Shown piece by piece: positions 19,201 through 26,370 of a stretch of 35,790 nt of DNA. The notes beneath the pieces were generated by a model that was not told the origin of the DNA, ran no database searches, and saw only the letters and a program-made list of their open reading frames with translations. A program made the position numbers and the translations under genes. Within the stretch, counting starts at the first letter, position 1; every line of letters begins with the position of its first letter. The stretch is taken from positions 1 through 35,790 of the forward strand of contig JAFZIA010000056.1 in assembly GCA_017554605.1 (NCBI GenBank), written 5' to 3'. Source of the stretch: Bacteroidaceae bacterium (GTDB taxonomy: Bacteria; Bacteroidota; Bacteroidia; Bacteroidales; Bacteroidaceae).

Positions 19201-19639
19201 TAACGGATATGAAATCACAAGCAAGAAAAGGATATACGGTTGCTATGGTCTCTTGTATAAGTTCGGTGATCAAGTAGTAGATTGGAAACCATTAGTGAGC
19301 GAGGAAAACTATATGCAGGACGGCATACACGACGTTGCAACCAACACATATAGCAACGAGATAATTGTCAACACTGATGAAAAAAACGAAATTCTCCTCT
19401 GCCACACATACAACAGCAATCCAATGGAGGCTGCTACCTCAGGCAACTACGATTCGATAACAATTTTGCGCGAAGACACAGTAGAGGGTGTCAGCAACAT
19501 TAGAATAAGTATTGAAATTAACGACGAGCGTGAAATAAACTACAAATTCAAGGGACAAACGCTCATTTTGCAACCGCACGACGAGTATACAAACGAAGCA
19601 CTGCGAAAGAGTTTGTGGCCCGTTGTTTATAGAAATTAA
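16298..19639 (+). CDS. Hsp70/actin-fold ATPase with large N-terminal beta-rich region
   Basis: This 1113-aa protein has no signal peptide or membrane segment. Residues 1-480 look beta-rich, like several immunoglobulin-type sandwiches, with a Cys/His cluster C144-x2-C147-x3-H151-x4-C156 that could bind a metal. An Hsp70-like ATPase domain follows: phosphate-1 LDFGTSAV (Asp489, Gly491), the segment LTVPNSFTPLHINRI that parallels the TVPA-x-F region of DnaK, SESDAVLW near the EP.AA site, phosphate-2 IFDMGAGTLDI (Asp711) and adenosine motif LSGRTTSLP (894-902). About 110 beta-rich residues end the protein. A canonical Hsp70 substrate lid is not evident. It is first in the locus, and a second Hsp70-like gene lies two genes downstream. 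The fold is well supported; the function is unknown. Arg codons are mostly AGA. Confidence 0.8.
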   Translation: MKKAITAISEQGQIQKDYCRNANNRIRNTFKWKIDVTDTKFFSDSDKGTYILQIRTLENCGNYTFSICDIQSTNDSKIKINPDNTIDIKGDASVDFKVVCEIDANKINNQETKYDIILKKVGTSEYDTISDVFSFTLTTQKELCRICQSPHNLGICRIEPKAVEFIGTTAATDVEVADIVISSLPDATANDIISIQYNQPNHDVEVKYGNVSCECYLFLGSTNGETDIPIPTAGEIRIPIRVQQLPTPNINTQELTISADIQYTSCRHNAEYHTITATVPYRISTKVNALKLTIDDPAEIEKKDVTNINEDKKKVTITPPATYTIDLNIENEALQAVGADCGIHVRNIKRTVLNSQDLTGRFENAAFDPANEWNLSSNNTYIVHSVNKGIATLDKDSEALPNTQNVNHIAIPLLIDSEAIKNIVIKDHNRTADVKIKVEFDYKVDQLAIDNVNNSIIAAENNNDGYIHHEFHFTLILERSHITEWHALDFGTSAVVNIKSGNNWHTQSTTNLKSKKGKLLAEIYPIKEEEAKRNDTGEEDAPNLIASTLYINPAADTTAQAEGAQQYINSRLWFSPSTGMVNPGNRLPCVKNMIGNRVLPPIPGVDCNGLDVEQVVSTAYEQLCKYYLNDENIEGLILTVPNSFTPLHINRIRKIVMNQISSLSKDTLDFVSESDAVLWSYIKKTRQTLPAFKQDLTNLNQQNKEYILIFDMGAGTLDITYAECTDEIVNGKFKCSIDIKSRIGVSKAGNYIDYLIGEIILKIMGNKGITPAQWNRYARTLSITGDADHREKKDLREYLRNKVKVMLGNPEMTLPPVNPNANDGERYKLFNDCDSYEILGKIKVKEILEDQLFQDFIESCTRKLMQELALKQGSTDFDPNRQVSKFLLDTVILSGRTTSLPAISQSLKESFNEYSTPNYNFHLKNTISSRLQEINAINDILYLESATNDRKTVVARGALDYVQLINHCNGYEITSKKRIYGCYGLLYKFGDQVVDWKPLVSEENYMQDGIHDVATNTYSNEIIVNTDEKNEILLCHTYNSNPMEAATSGNYDSITILREDTVEGVSNIRISIEINDEREINYKFKGQTLILQPHDEYTNEALRKSLWPVVYRN

Positions 19640-19985
19640 AGACAAGCCACGTCTATCTATAAGAATTGCAGTATAAACGGTGTATTTGTTTTTATGCTCC
19701 ACTGATAGGGAGCATAAAAACAAATACAGGTAATGTAACGGCAAGGTTTGTTCAGAAGCAGTTTTATTTATATCGCCAAGTTTTTATAGAGCAAATATAG
19801 GGTGTTTATTTATTTTTAAGGGCGCATAGTAGGCTATGTAACCGTAATAAATAAATATCTTATATAAAACACAATCTTTTTCTTTTTTAAAGCGAACAAA
19901 TATTTTACAACCAAGTTACTGCAAATAAGCGAAATACCATAGTTATACCATTGGTATATAACAACAAATTATAATTTATATAATT
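19640..19985 (+). other. Non-coding gap with hairpins and a small palindrome
   Basis: No gene is seen in these 346 bp. They hold a perfect 20-bp stem-loop (19681-19728), an imperfect A/T-rich inverted repeat around a CATAG/CTATG core (about 19805-19856) and an ATACCA/TGGTAT palindrome at 19944-19956 with a further ATACCAT just upstream. I see no confident plus-strand promoter. Confidence 0.6.
19681..19728 (+). terminator. Perfect 20-bp stem-loop after the first Hsp70-like gene
   Basis: The arms at 19681-19700 and 19709-19728 are exact complements around an 8-nt loop (ACTGATAG). The right arm is A-rich and no T-run follows, so it could be a partial terminator, an RNA-stability structure or a processing site that sets the ratio of the upstream and downstream proteins. 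Confidence 0.6.
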
Positions 19986-21782
19986 ATGTGCCTTAAATCA
20001 TTTTTTAATAAGATTATGAGTTCCAAAAACAAGAATACAACAGACGCAAGCGGTGCGTTAATTAGTACTGTCGAGCTTGAAAAAGTTATTCAAGAAACTA
20101 TGCAAAATACGTTGAAAGAGATATTGCCAAAAGTATTGGTCGATTATTTTGCACAAAACAACAATAGCGAAGAGTGCGACAGTGCACAAATACTCCAGGA
20201 TATAACGGGCTATATAACAAGTATAAAAAGGAAATTGAGTGAAGTAAACGATGAAATCTCTAAATTCAAGAAAACAGAAGAAACCTTGAATAAAGGAATT
20301 GAAGACAGAGACAATAGCATTCAAGCGCTGAAGGCTATAATCGATACTCTTAAAGTAGCAGAAACATACAAAAGCGCAAAAGAAACACAGGAAAGCCGAA
20401 TAAAAGATCTCGAGCAACAGCAGATAAATAATGAAGGCACTATAAAAAAACTGGAAGAAAGTATTGCACCACTCAACCAAGAGTTACAGGCGGAACAACA
20501 GAAAAATTCGAATCTCGAGCAAGAGAAGAAAGAGAAAGAAGAGACTATAAACAAGCAAAGAGAGGAATTGGAGCAACAAAAGGAAAAGCACCAAAATGAA
20601 ATTTCTGTACTCCAAAAAAAGATTGATGATCTTGAAAATCAAAGCCAAGATTACATTAAAAAGATTGAAGCATCGCAAACAGAGAATGCTCAGCTCAAGC
20701 AGGAACAAACCAATCATCAGAGCGAGATAAATACACGCGATACACAAATTAATGAACTCAAGCAACAGTTACTTGGGAAAGAACAGGAAATAGGTGAGCT
20801 TAATGGAGAAATTACATCACTCAACCAACAGTTGCTTGGGAAACGACAGGAAATAGATAAGCTTAGTGGAGAAATTGCACCGCTCGAACAACAGCTACAG
20901 GAATATCGACAGAGTATAAATGAGCTTAATGCACAGATTGCACAATACTCGCAACAGCACACAACCGACTGCAATACCATTGAACTGCAAAAGAAAGAGA
21001 TTGAAGAGCTTGAGAACATCAACAAGAACTCTGTAGAGATTGTCAACAGCCATAAGGCCAAAATCACGGAGCTGAACAACGAAATAGACGAACTCAACAA
21101 CAGTGTAGACTCGCTATACAACGACCTTCAGGCAGCAATTCAGCACAACACCACTCTACAAACACAGAACTCGACGCTTGCAAATGAAAATGAGAGCTTG
21201 CGCAATGAGATAAAAAATATGATAATGCCCATTTACAACAGGATAGACTCAAGCATAGAGCAACTCTACCAAAATGTAAATGCATATCACACAAGCGACG
21301 ATACAATATACAACAATGCGAGCGACATTAAACAAGGATTCGAAAAACTGTATTCACTAATTGAACGTGTGATAGAGGGCAACGAACCCGATAAAAAAAC
21401 AATCATACGCAACGAACTTATAGCCAAACTAACCTCGAACAGTTGGGTAAACATAATCATAAGACTGAATGCCTATACTAAGATTGCATCATTCAAAGTT
21501 ACACAGATTGTAAAGAATGACATTGCATATTTAGGTATGCTCATAACAGACCTGTACAAATCATACAATATAGATATTATTGTACCCGAACTGCTAAAAG
21601 AGGAGTTCAACAGCGAAAAGCAGGAATACGGCAATAACGAAACAACCTGGATAGCTTTCTTGTGCGATGTAAAACCGGCAGAGCATCGTGGCAAGATATA
21701 CGACATTATAAGAGCCGGATATACAATACACAACAACGACGGAACACAGGAACATCATAAACCAATAGTTTACTATTACTGA
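19986..21782 (+). CDS. Long coiled-coil protein with GrpE-like C-terminal end
   Basis: This 598-aa protein is dominated by a heptad-rich coiled coil from about residue 50 to 410, rich in Gln, Glu, Lys and Leu, with a tandem 21-residue repeat at 258-320. The last 170 residues form a separate domain. The extreme C-terminus (GKIYDIIRAGYTIHNNDG, then KPIVYYY) resembles the end of GrpE, where a GY-containing strand and a final P-x-V-x-V strand form the beta wing that contacts DnaK. Together with the flanking Hsp70-like genes, this suggests a nucleotide-exchange factor or scaffold. That reading is inference from a short pattern. ATG at 19986 is taken as the start; an in-frame ATG at 20016 is an alternative. 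There is no membrane segment. Confidence 0.7.
   Translation: MCLKSFFNKIMSSKNKNTTDASGALISTVELEKVIQETMQNTLKEILPKVLVDYFAQNNNSEECDSAQILQDITGYITSIKRKLSEVNDEISKFKKTEETLNKGIEDRDNSIQALKAIIDTLKVAETYKSAKETQESRIKDLEQQQINNEGTIKKLEESIAPLNQELQAEQQKNSNLEQEKKEKEETINKQREELEQQKEKHQNEISVLQKKIDDLENQSQDYIKKIEASQTENAQLKQEQTNHQSEINTRDTQINELKQQLLGKEQEIGELNGEITSLNQQLLGKRQEIDKLSGEIAPLEQQLQEYRQSINELNAQIAQYSQQHTTDCNTIELQKKEIEELENINKNSVEIVNSHKAKITELNNEIDELNNSVDSLYNDLQAAIQHNTTLQTQNSTLANENESLRNEIKNMIMPIYNRIDSSIEQLYQNVNAYHTSDDTIYNNASDIKQGFEKLYSLIERVIEGNEPDKKTIIRNELIAKLTSNSWVNIIIRLNAYTKIASFKVTQIVKNDIAYLGMLITDLYKSYNIDIIVPELLKEEFNSEKQEYGNNETTWIAFLCDVKPAEHRGKIYDIIRAGYTIHNNDGTQEHHKPIVYYY
20757..20945 (+). repeat. Three 63-bp (21-residue) coiled-coil repeats
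   Basis: Three consecutive units of 21 residues (three heptads) begin LKQQLLGKEQEI, LNQQLLGKRQEI and LEQQLQEYRQSI. The first two are also close at DNA level, which indicates recent in-frame duplication that lengthens the rod. Confidence 0.75.
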
Positions 21783-22102
21783 TAAACTGCTTTCCCGATA
21801 GAAAAACAGACAATTCAATCGCACTTGTATGCCCAAAAGCATACAGGAGCGATTGAGTTTAGAAAGACCTTAAGAGGCTATTTACTGTTATCACGTGAGC
21901 GTCAATAGCTATACAATTATCAAGAAATGATAGAAACCGACAGGTAAACCACATCTCTATTACAGACAGCAAATGACTCAAGCACTCGTAAAAGCAAGGG
22001 CAACAGCTTGAAACAAAGTAGCATTTTGTGGAGCCGACCGCCATAATTTTATCGTAGACCAAAAGATTGAAACAATTTTAATAACACAAATAAAGAGAAA
22101 AT
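21783..22102 (+). other. Non-coding gap with a long stem-loop
   Basis: No gene or clear promoter is seen in these 320 bp apart from the stem-loop listed separately. Short open frames on either strand lack family resemblance. Confidence 0.55.
21816..21855 (+). terminator. 17-bp stem-loop after the coiled-coil gene
   Basis: Arms at 21816-21832 and 21839-21855 pair over 17 positions, with one mismatch and one pair that is wobble in one transcript direction, around a 6-nt loop. Weaker pairing extends outward for about four more bases. The T-run after it is short, so it may attenuate rather than fully stop transcription into the second Hsp70-like gene. Confidence 0.5.
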
Positions 22103-24832
22103 ATGATACTACTTCCTATTAATATCGACAACAAATACGACCATCTGATTGACTTCGAGAGCCAACGCAAAGTGAATGATTCGTTTATCATAAAGAGTAA
22201 CGGACAGGGCTCCATCTTCGATTTTTATCACAAATTCGAAATCAACCATAATATAAATGTTGGCAATACAAATATTCCCCAATTGGGAGGAATCCTGCTT
22301 ATATCGGGAAGTAGCAAACAAAACAAATTTCTTCACATAAACGCAATAAACACAGAACAAATAGGGGATAATAAATACAACGTATATATAACCCTAAGCG
22401 AACAACAACAGGGACAAGGCGTAACAAATGATGGCGATGCAATAAAATACAACAACCTCTCTCTCACTTATAATAACATTGACACTGCAACCACTGTATC
22501 CGTCACATTCGAGTACGCAGGTAAGACCAAATGCGTGATATTCCATTTGGTACCGGCCAACCAGATATGGAAAGCCGTCATTGACAGCGGTTCCGAATCG
22601 ACACAGATAAAGGTATTCTCCCCTACAGGAGAGGGAAACAGAATTGACATAGCCTCTTATATTTGGGGATTAAGTGGTATTAAAGAGAATGATATATCGA
22701 ATTATCTCAAGAACAATAACGATATTATCCAAGTTGAAAAGAGAGGGAATAATTTCAACAGAACCTTATACAAATCAACATATTACATTAAAAAAGCGAT
22801 ACGCGACAATGACATTGCTCCTGAGTCTCTTGTTCCTCAAAGATGCGGACAGACTTACAACGACCCTATAAGAATGTTTACACTCTCGTCGGACTTTACA
22901 GATGCCAATTTCAAGAACAGCTATGTAAAACTGGGCAACCTTAAGATAGCATCTTTCGGCGGTGTTGAATTGCCCAATATAATGCTCAACGGCCATTCTG
23001 TTCCAGCAGACAAGGTGGGCGACAATTATTATTACAGAAAGTATATGGGCGAGTTCTGCTATCATATACTCGACTACATTAAGACAGCCGCTAAAGCGAA
23101 TGACACCCCCAAATATCTGTCGCTCTATGTGCTTGTACCCAATGTTTACAGTGTACAGAAAATACGCAAGAACCTCGACTGCATAATAGAGGCAATGGAG
23201 AGTATCTTGGCTCAACAAGAGAATAAATATATCAGCGGTTTCAGTATAACAGCAGTATCGGAAAGCGATGCCTCTCTCATTGGAAGCATAGGCCAATTAA
23301 ACGAAAAGCCGACCAACAGCAACTGCTTGATAATGGATGCCGGTAAGGGTACACTCGATTTCAGCCTTGTCAACATTGACGAGCAGGACAAATTTACAAA
23401 TATCTCAAAAAATGGTATAATCGGTGCTGCCGCAGCCATCAACTACGGATTCATACTCGACCTGCTGTGTGCCTACTACAAAGAAATAGGTATTACGTTA
23501 AGCAAAGATGAGCTCAAAGAAAAGATTGAAAATGGTATTTTAGGAAGAGGCAATAGCGCCGTATCAGGAGCTGGAGCAGGAGCTGGAGCAGGAGACGTTG
23601 CGCTACTGAATAAGCTTATGAACGCTGTTGACAATTACAAGATTAGATACAGCACATTGCAGCCTGCAAACGACACGCATATCACCACCGTCTCAAATGC
23701 TCAGGACAACAGTTTTTCGCTCGCGGCATTTACACAATGGATAGAGAAAAATAACAACAAGATTCCCGATAATTATGTCAAGGGAATAATTAATGAGATT
23801 GTAGGAAACTGTATCGATAAAATAGATAAATCGACAAAAATAAACGAAACAGAAATAAACTACGTACTGTACGCAGGACGCGGTTTCTTGTACAAAGACT
23901 TCAAAAAGGCTATGCACAAAGCCCTCAAAGAGCAATACTCTGCAATAAAGGAGATACAGATGAGCAATGCTCCGTTTGATACAGACCTGCTAAAGACAAT
24001 GTGCCTTGATATTGCCTCGGTGATAGATGAGGGAAGATATAATCCCTACAGTTTTCCCGAAGAACAACCGGTAACAGAAGACAATCAAAGCAATTTTATA
24101 ACTGCAATAAAAAATTTCTTACCTTCAAGTATAAAAGATATTTTTGGTCTTAATGACAACGATGGTATGAAACCTAAAAAGGTCGTAAATGAACCAAGAA
24201 AAAATTACAAGGAAATAAAAATCAAAGTTCTACCCAACAGTAAGTTGCAAATTGGAGCGACATATTACGATTTGAGAAATTTTGCCGAAGGAGATGCGTC
24301 GCTGTTCATAAGCAACGAGAACGTTTATCTGCGTGACAGCCAAGGAAATGTTAGGATTATTACAGAAATTCAAAGCAACGACAGAGTAAACGCATTGGTT
24401 TTCCCATCATTGTTCCCCGACGTAAATGCGCAGACAGCAATATATATGCCCAATCCAGTAATTGCAACAAAGCCCGTCAATAACAGCACAGTCAACAGCG
24501 GCACTACACAGCCCGTGAACAACAGCGGCACTACACAGCCCGTGAACAACAGCAGTGCTACACAGCCAGCGAACAACAGCGGTGCTACACAGCCCGTGAA
24601 CAACAGCGGCACTACACAGCCAGCGAACAACAGCGGTGCTACACAGCCAGCGAATAATAGCGGTGCTACACAGCCCGTGAACAACAGCGGCACTACACAG
24701 CCCGTGAACAACAGCGGTGCTACACAGCCTGCGAACAACAGCGGCACTACACAGCCAGCGAATAATAGCGGCACAAAGAAGAATGTAGGTAATAATGATT
24801 TCAGTGACCTTGATGACTTTTTCGGCAACTAA
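22103..24832 (+). CDS. Second, divergent Hsp70-like ATPase with repeat tail
   Basis: This 909-aa protein has no signal peptide or membrane segment. A beta-rich N-terminal domain (about 1-150) is followed by an Hsp70/actin-fold domain: phosphate-1 VIDSGSEST (Asp161, Gly163), LYVLVPNVYSVQKIRKNL matching the DnaK VPA segment, phosphate-2 LIMDAGKGTLDF (Asp412) and adenosine motif VLYAGRGFLYKDF (588-600). A Gly-Ala run (GAGAGAGAG) from a 12-bp duplication lies inside the ATPase region. A beta-rich segment (about 705-785) leads to ten nine-residue repeats and a terminal acidic-aromatic motif, NNDFSDLDDFFGN. The tail layout recalls the linker plus hub-binding peptide of FtsZ or SSB. It shares the order beta domain then ATPase with the 1113-aa protein, yet the two are very divergent. 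The fold is well supported; the function is unknown. Confidence 0.78.
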   Translation: MILLPINIDNKYDHLIDFESQRKVNDSFIIKSNGQGSIFDFYHKFEINHNINVGNTNIPQLGGILLISGSSKQNKFLHINAINTEQIGDNKYNVYITLSEQQQGQGVTNDGDAIKYNNLSLTYNNIDTATTVSVTFEYAGKTKCVIFHLVPANQIWKAVIDSGSESTQIKVFSPTGEGNRIDIASYIWGLSGIKENDISNYLKNNNDIIQVEKRGNNFNRTLYKSTYYIKKAIRDNDIAPESLVPQRCGQTYNDPIRMFTLSSDFTDANFKNSYVKLGNLKIASFGGVELPNIMLNGHSVPADKVGDNYYYRKYMGEFCYHILDYIKTAAKANDTPKYLSLYVLVPNVYSVQKIRKNLDCIIEAMESILAQQENKYISGFSITAVSESDASLIGSIGQLNEKPTNSNCLIMDAGKGTLDFSLVNIDEQDKFTNISKNGIIGAAAAINYGFILDLLCAYYKEIGITLSKDELKEKIENGILGRGNSAVSGAGAGAGAGDVALLNKLMNAVDNYKIRYSTLQPANDTHITTVSNAQDNSFSLAAFTQWIEKNNNKIPDNYVKGIINEIVGNCIDKIDKSTKINETEINYVLYAGRGFLYKDFKKAMHKALKEQYSAIKEIQMSNAPFDTDLLKTMCLDIASVIDEGRYNPYSFPEEQPVTEDNQSNFITAIKNFLPSSIKDIFGLNDNDGMKPKKVVNEPRKNYKEIKIKVLPNSKLQIGATYYDLRNFAEGDASLFISNENVYLRDSQGNVRIITEIQSNDRVNALVFPSLFPDVNAQTAIYMPNPVIATKPVNNSTVNSGTTQPVNNSGTTQPVNNSSATQPANNSGATQPVNNSGTTQPANNSGATQPANNSGATQPVNNSGTTQPVNNSGATQPANNSGTTQPANNSGTKKNVGNNDFSDLDDFFGN
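23567..23590 (+). repeat. Tandem 12-bp repeat encoding Gly-Ala
   Basis: Two exact copies of GGAGCTGGAGCA stand in tandem and are followed by GGAG. The insertion is in frame and lies in a loop of the ATPase domain between the second phosphate motif and the adenosine motif. Confidence 0.8.
24500..24769 (+). repeat. Ten 27-bp repeats encoding G[T/A]TQP[V/A]NNS
   Basis: Ten consecutive 27-bp units encode a nine-residue Thr-Gln-Pro-Asn-Asn-Ser-Gly repeat, with alternation at two positions (Thr/Ala and Val/Ala). The repeat number is likely to vary between strains without shifting the frame. The product is a flexible linker before the conserved-looking C-terminal peptide. Confidence 0.95.
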
Positions 24833-24858
24833 TAAACCGTAATAAAACTTGCATTCCA

Positions 24859-24886
24859 CGATAATAGAGAACACCCTCTGTTATCG
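24859..24886 (+). other. Intercistronic 11-bp hairpin
   Basis: Arms CGATAATAGAG (24859-24869) and CTCTGTTATCG (24876-24886) pair with one wobble position around a 6-nt loop, 31 bp before the next start codon. It may stabilise or process the transcript; it lacks a T-run. Confidence 0.5.
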
Positions 24887-24916
24887 ACACAACAACACTA
24901 CTAAAAAAGAAGAAAT

Positions 24917-25555
24917 ATGGAAACCTTATCAATACCAGTATTGGCTATAATAGCTATAATTATTCCCACTGTAATAATGATAGCTGTGTATCAATTATAC
25001 ATAATGCCAAAGAAGTTACAGGAGGCCAAGCTGTCATCGGGAAACAACAATAAGGAAAAGGAGAATATAAAAAGATTGGAAGAACAGATAGCTATCCTTA
25101 AGTTAAATAACCAGAAATTATATGCAATAACCGAAGAATATAATATCGAGGAGCTGAGCAACAAAACAAATAAGCTGAGGAATATCCTACAGAATATCCC
25201 CGACATCTCTGCCGCTCAAAATAACGAGGAGTGCTTTACAATGCTCAATAACTTTTTGAGCGAGTATATATTCAAGGAGTACAAGGAGTACGACTATTCC
25301 CAATATTCTCCCAAGCTCAAGCAGTGTATAGATGCTTATTGGAACATTATCGAGCTACGGAAAATGATGTACGACGTAAGCAGATACCTGGAAAGCCAGG
25401 GAGAGCCACCACTCAGCACCGAAAATTACACAAAGAACATAGAAACGCTTTTGAATATTGCAACAACTTGCTTCGGCACTATGAAAACTCAGATAGTAAG
25501 CGAAGAAGAAAAACAGAAACTTGCCCAAGTAATTAAAGATATTACTCAAAGATAA
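24917..25555 (+). CDS. Membrane-anchored coiled-coil protein, copy A
   Basis: This 212-aa protein has one N-terminal membrane helix (about residues 7-28, with the flank YQLYIMPKK). A predicted cytoplasmic coiled coil follows (about 45-80, LEEQIAILKLNNQKL), then a helical domain. It is paralogous to the next gene: both have the anchor, a Y-x-x-Y-(I/L)-(I/M)-P-(K/G)-K-like flank, the coiled coil, and a late segment with a Cys-Phe pair (LLNIATTCFGT here, ILDLSMICFDT there). No known family is recognised. The anchor and gene order suggest that it tethers the soluble Hsp70-like/coiled-coil components to the membrane next to the SEDS-PBP protein. The gap to copy B is 30 bp. Confidence 0.7.
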   Translation: METLSIPVLAIIAIIIPTVIMIAVYQLYIMPKKLQEAKLSSGNNNKEKENIKRLEEQIAILKLNNQKLYAITEEYNIEELSNKTNKLRNILQNIPDISAAQNNEECFTMLNNFLSEYIFKEYKEYDYSQYSPKLKQCIDAYWNIIELRKMMYDVSRYLESQGEPPLSTENYTKNIETLLNIATTCFGTMKTQIVSEEEKQKLAQVIKDITQR

Positions 25556-25585
25556 ACAACACACATACGTCAACATATTGAACTT

Positions 25586-26359
25586 ATGGAAAATATATTT
25601 ATAATATTTGCAATAGGCATAATAGGCTCATTAGCTGCTGTCATCGCTTTCTACGATTTCTATCTTATCCCCGGGAAAACAAAGCAGATAAACGCCTCGT
25701 CGGACAACAGAAGCAATGATATTGAAAAGTTGGAGAACGAACTAAGCGCGCTTCAGAACGAGAACAAACGACTTAACGAAGAGATTGACAATAACAATAT
25801 TCTAAAGTACAAGAAGTATGCCGAGATATACGACAAGCTCGTAAACAGAATATACACTCTCGATTTGCAGCATTCGGCAAACAAAGAATCGACAAAAAAC
25901 TTCGATAACTTATTGAAAGAGTTCATCTTTATAAAAAAAGACGAAAAAAGGAGTGCTTACGAAAATTATTCGGTCTGCATTATATCGGGAATGGAAGCGT
26001 ACAACATTTCGTACAAGCTGGGACTGAAATTAAAAGAAGTTTTGTTGCCCATTATAAACAAGCCACTTCCGCTAAGCGATTACGATAAGAAAGAATGTCT
26101 CGAAAAGATACTCGACCTGTCGATGATATGTTTCGATACCGTTACAACCGCATTCAACAATAGGAATGCACGCGAAAGACAACATCTGAATGTTCATTTA
26201 CTTAACGGACAAGACCGAAGCCAATTGCTCGATAAAGCCGAGCCTATGACAGACAGGAGCGACTTGACCCCCTTGTGGATACGTATAATAAAGAAGAGTG
26301 TTGAATCATTCGGAATAAAACGCTCAAACACCATTTTCTCGGGATATAAACTATCTTAA
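25586..26359 (+). CDS. Membrane-anchored coiled-coil protein, copy B
   Basis: This 257-aa protein has an N-terminal membrane helix (about 3-27, ending FYDFYLIPGK), a short coiled coil (about 45-72, LENELSALQNENKRL) and a helical domain like that of copy A. It also has an extra tail of about 60 residues, basic near its end. Paralogy with copy A is visible but weak, so the duplication is old and the two probably play distinct roles. The start of the giant membrane-protein gene lies 11 bp downstream, implying co-translation. No known family is recognised. The orientation of the helix (short N-terminus outside or inside) cannot be fixed from sequence. Confidence 0.7.
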   Translation: MENIFIIFAIGIIGSLAAVIAFYDFYLIPGKTKQINASSDNRSNDIEKLENELSALQNENKRLNEEIDNNNILKYKKYAEIYDKLVNRIYTLDLQHSANKESTKNFDNLLKEFIFIKKDEKRSAYENYSVCIISGMEAYNISYKLGLKLKEVLLPIINKPLPLSDYDKKECLEKILDLSMICFDTVTTAFNNRNARERQHLNVHLLNGQDRSQLLDKAEPMTDRSDLTPLWIRIIKKSVESFGIKRSNTIFSGYKLS

Positions 26360-26370
26360 CAAAAATAATT

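Noticed and set aside
19792-19799. TATATTTG -7 box on the minus strand in the gap after the first ATPase
   Set aside because: No TTG lies at the proper distance and no minus-strand gene follows; A/T-rich DNA gives such matches by chance.
24500-24769. Possible CRISPR array from the regular 27-bp periodicity
   Set aside because: The units are contiguous with no unique spacers and encode an in-frame peptide repeat.
24370-24874. Two antisense open frames with Leu/Cys/Val repeats
   Set aside because: They are shadows of the 27-bp repeat array in the second ATPase gene.
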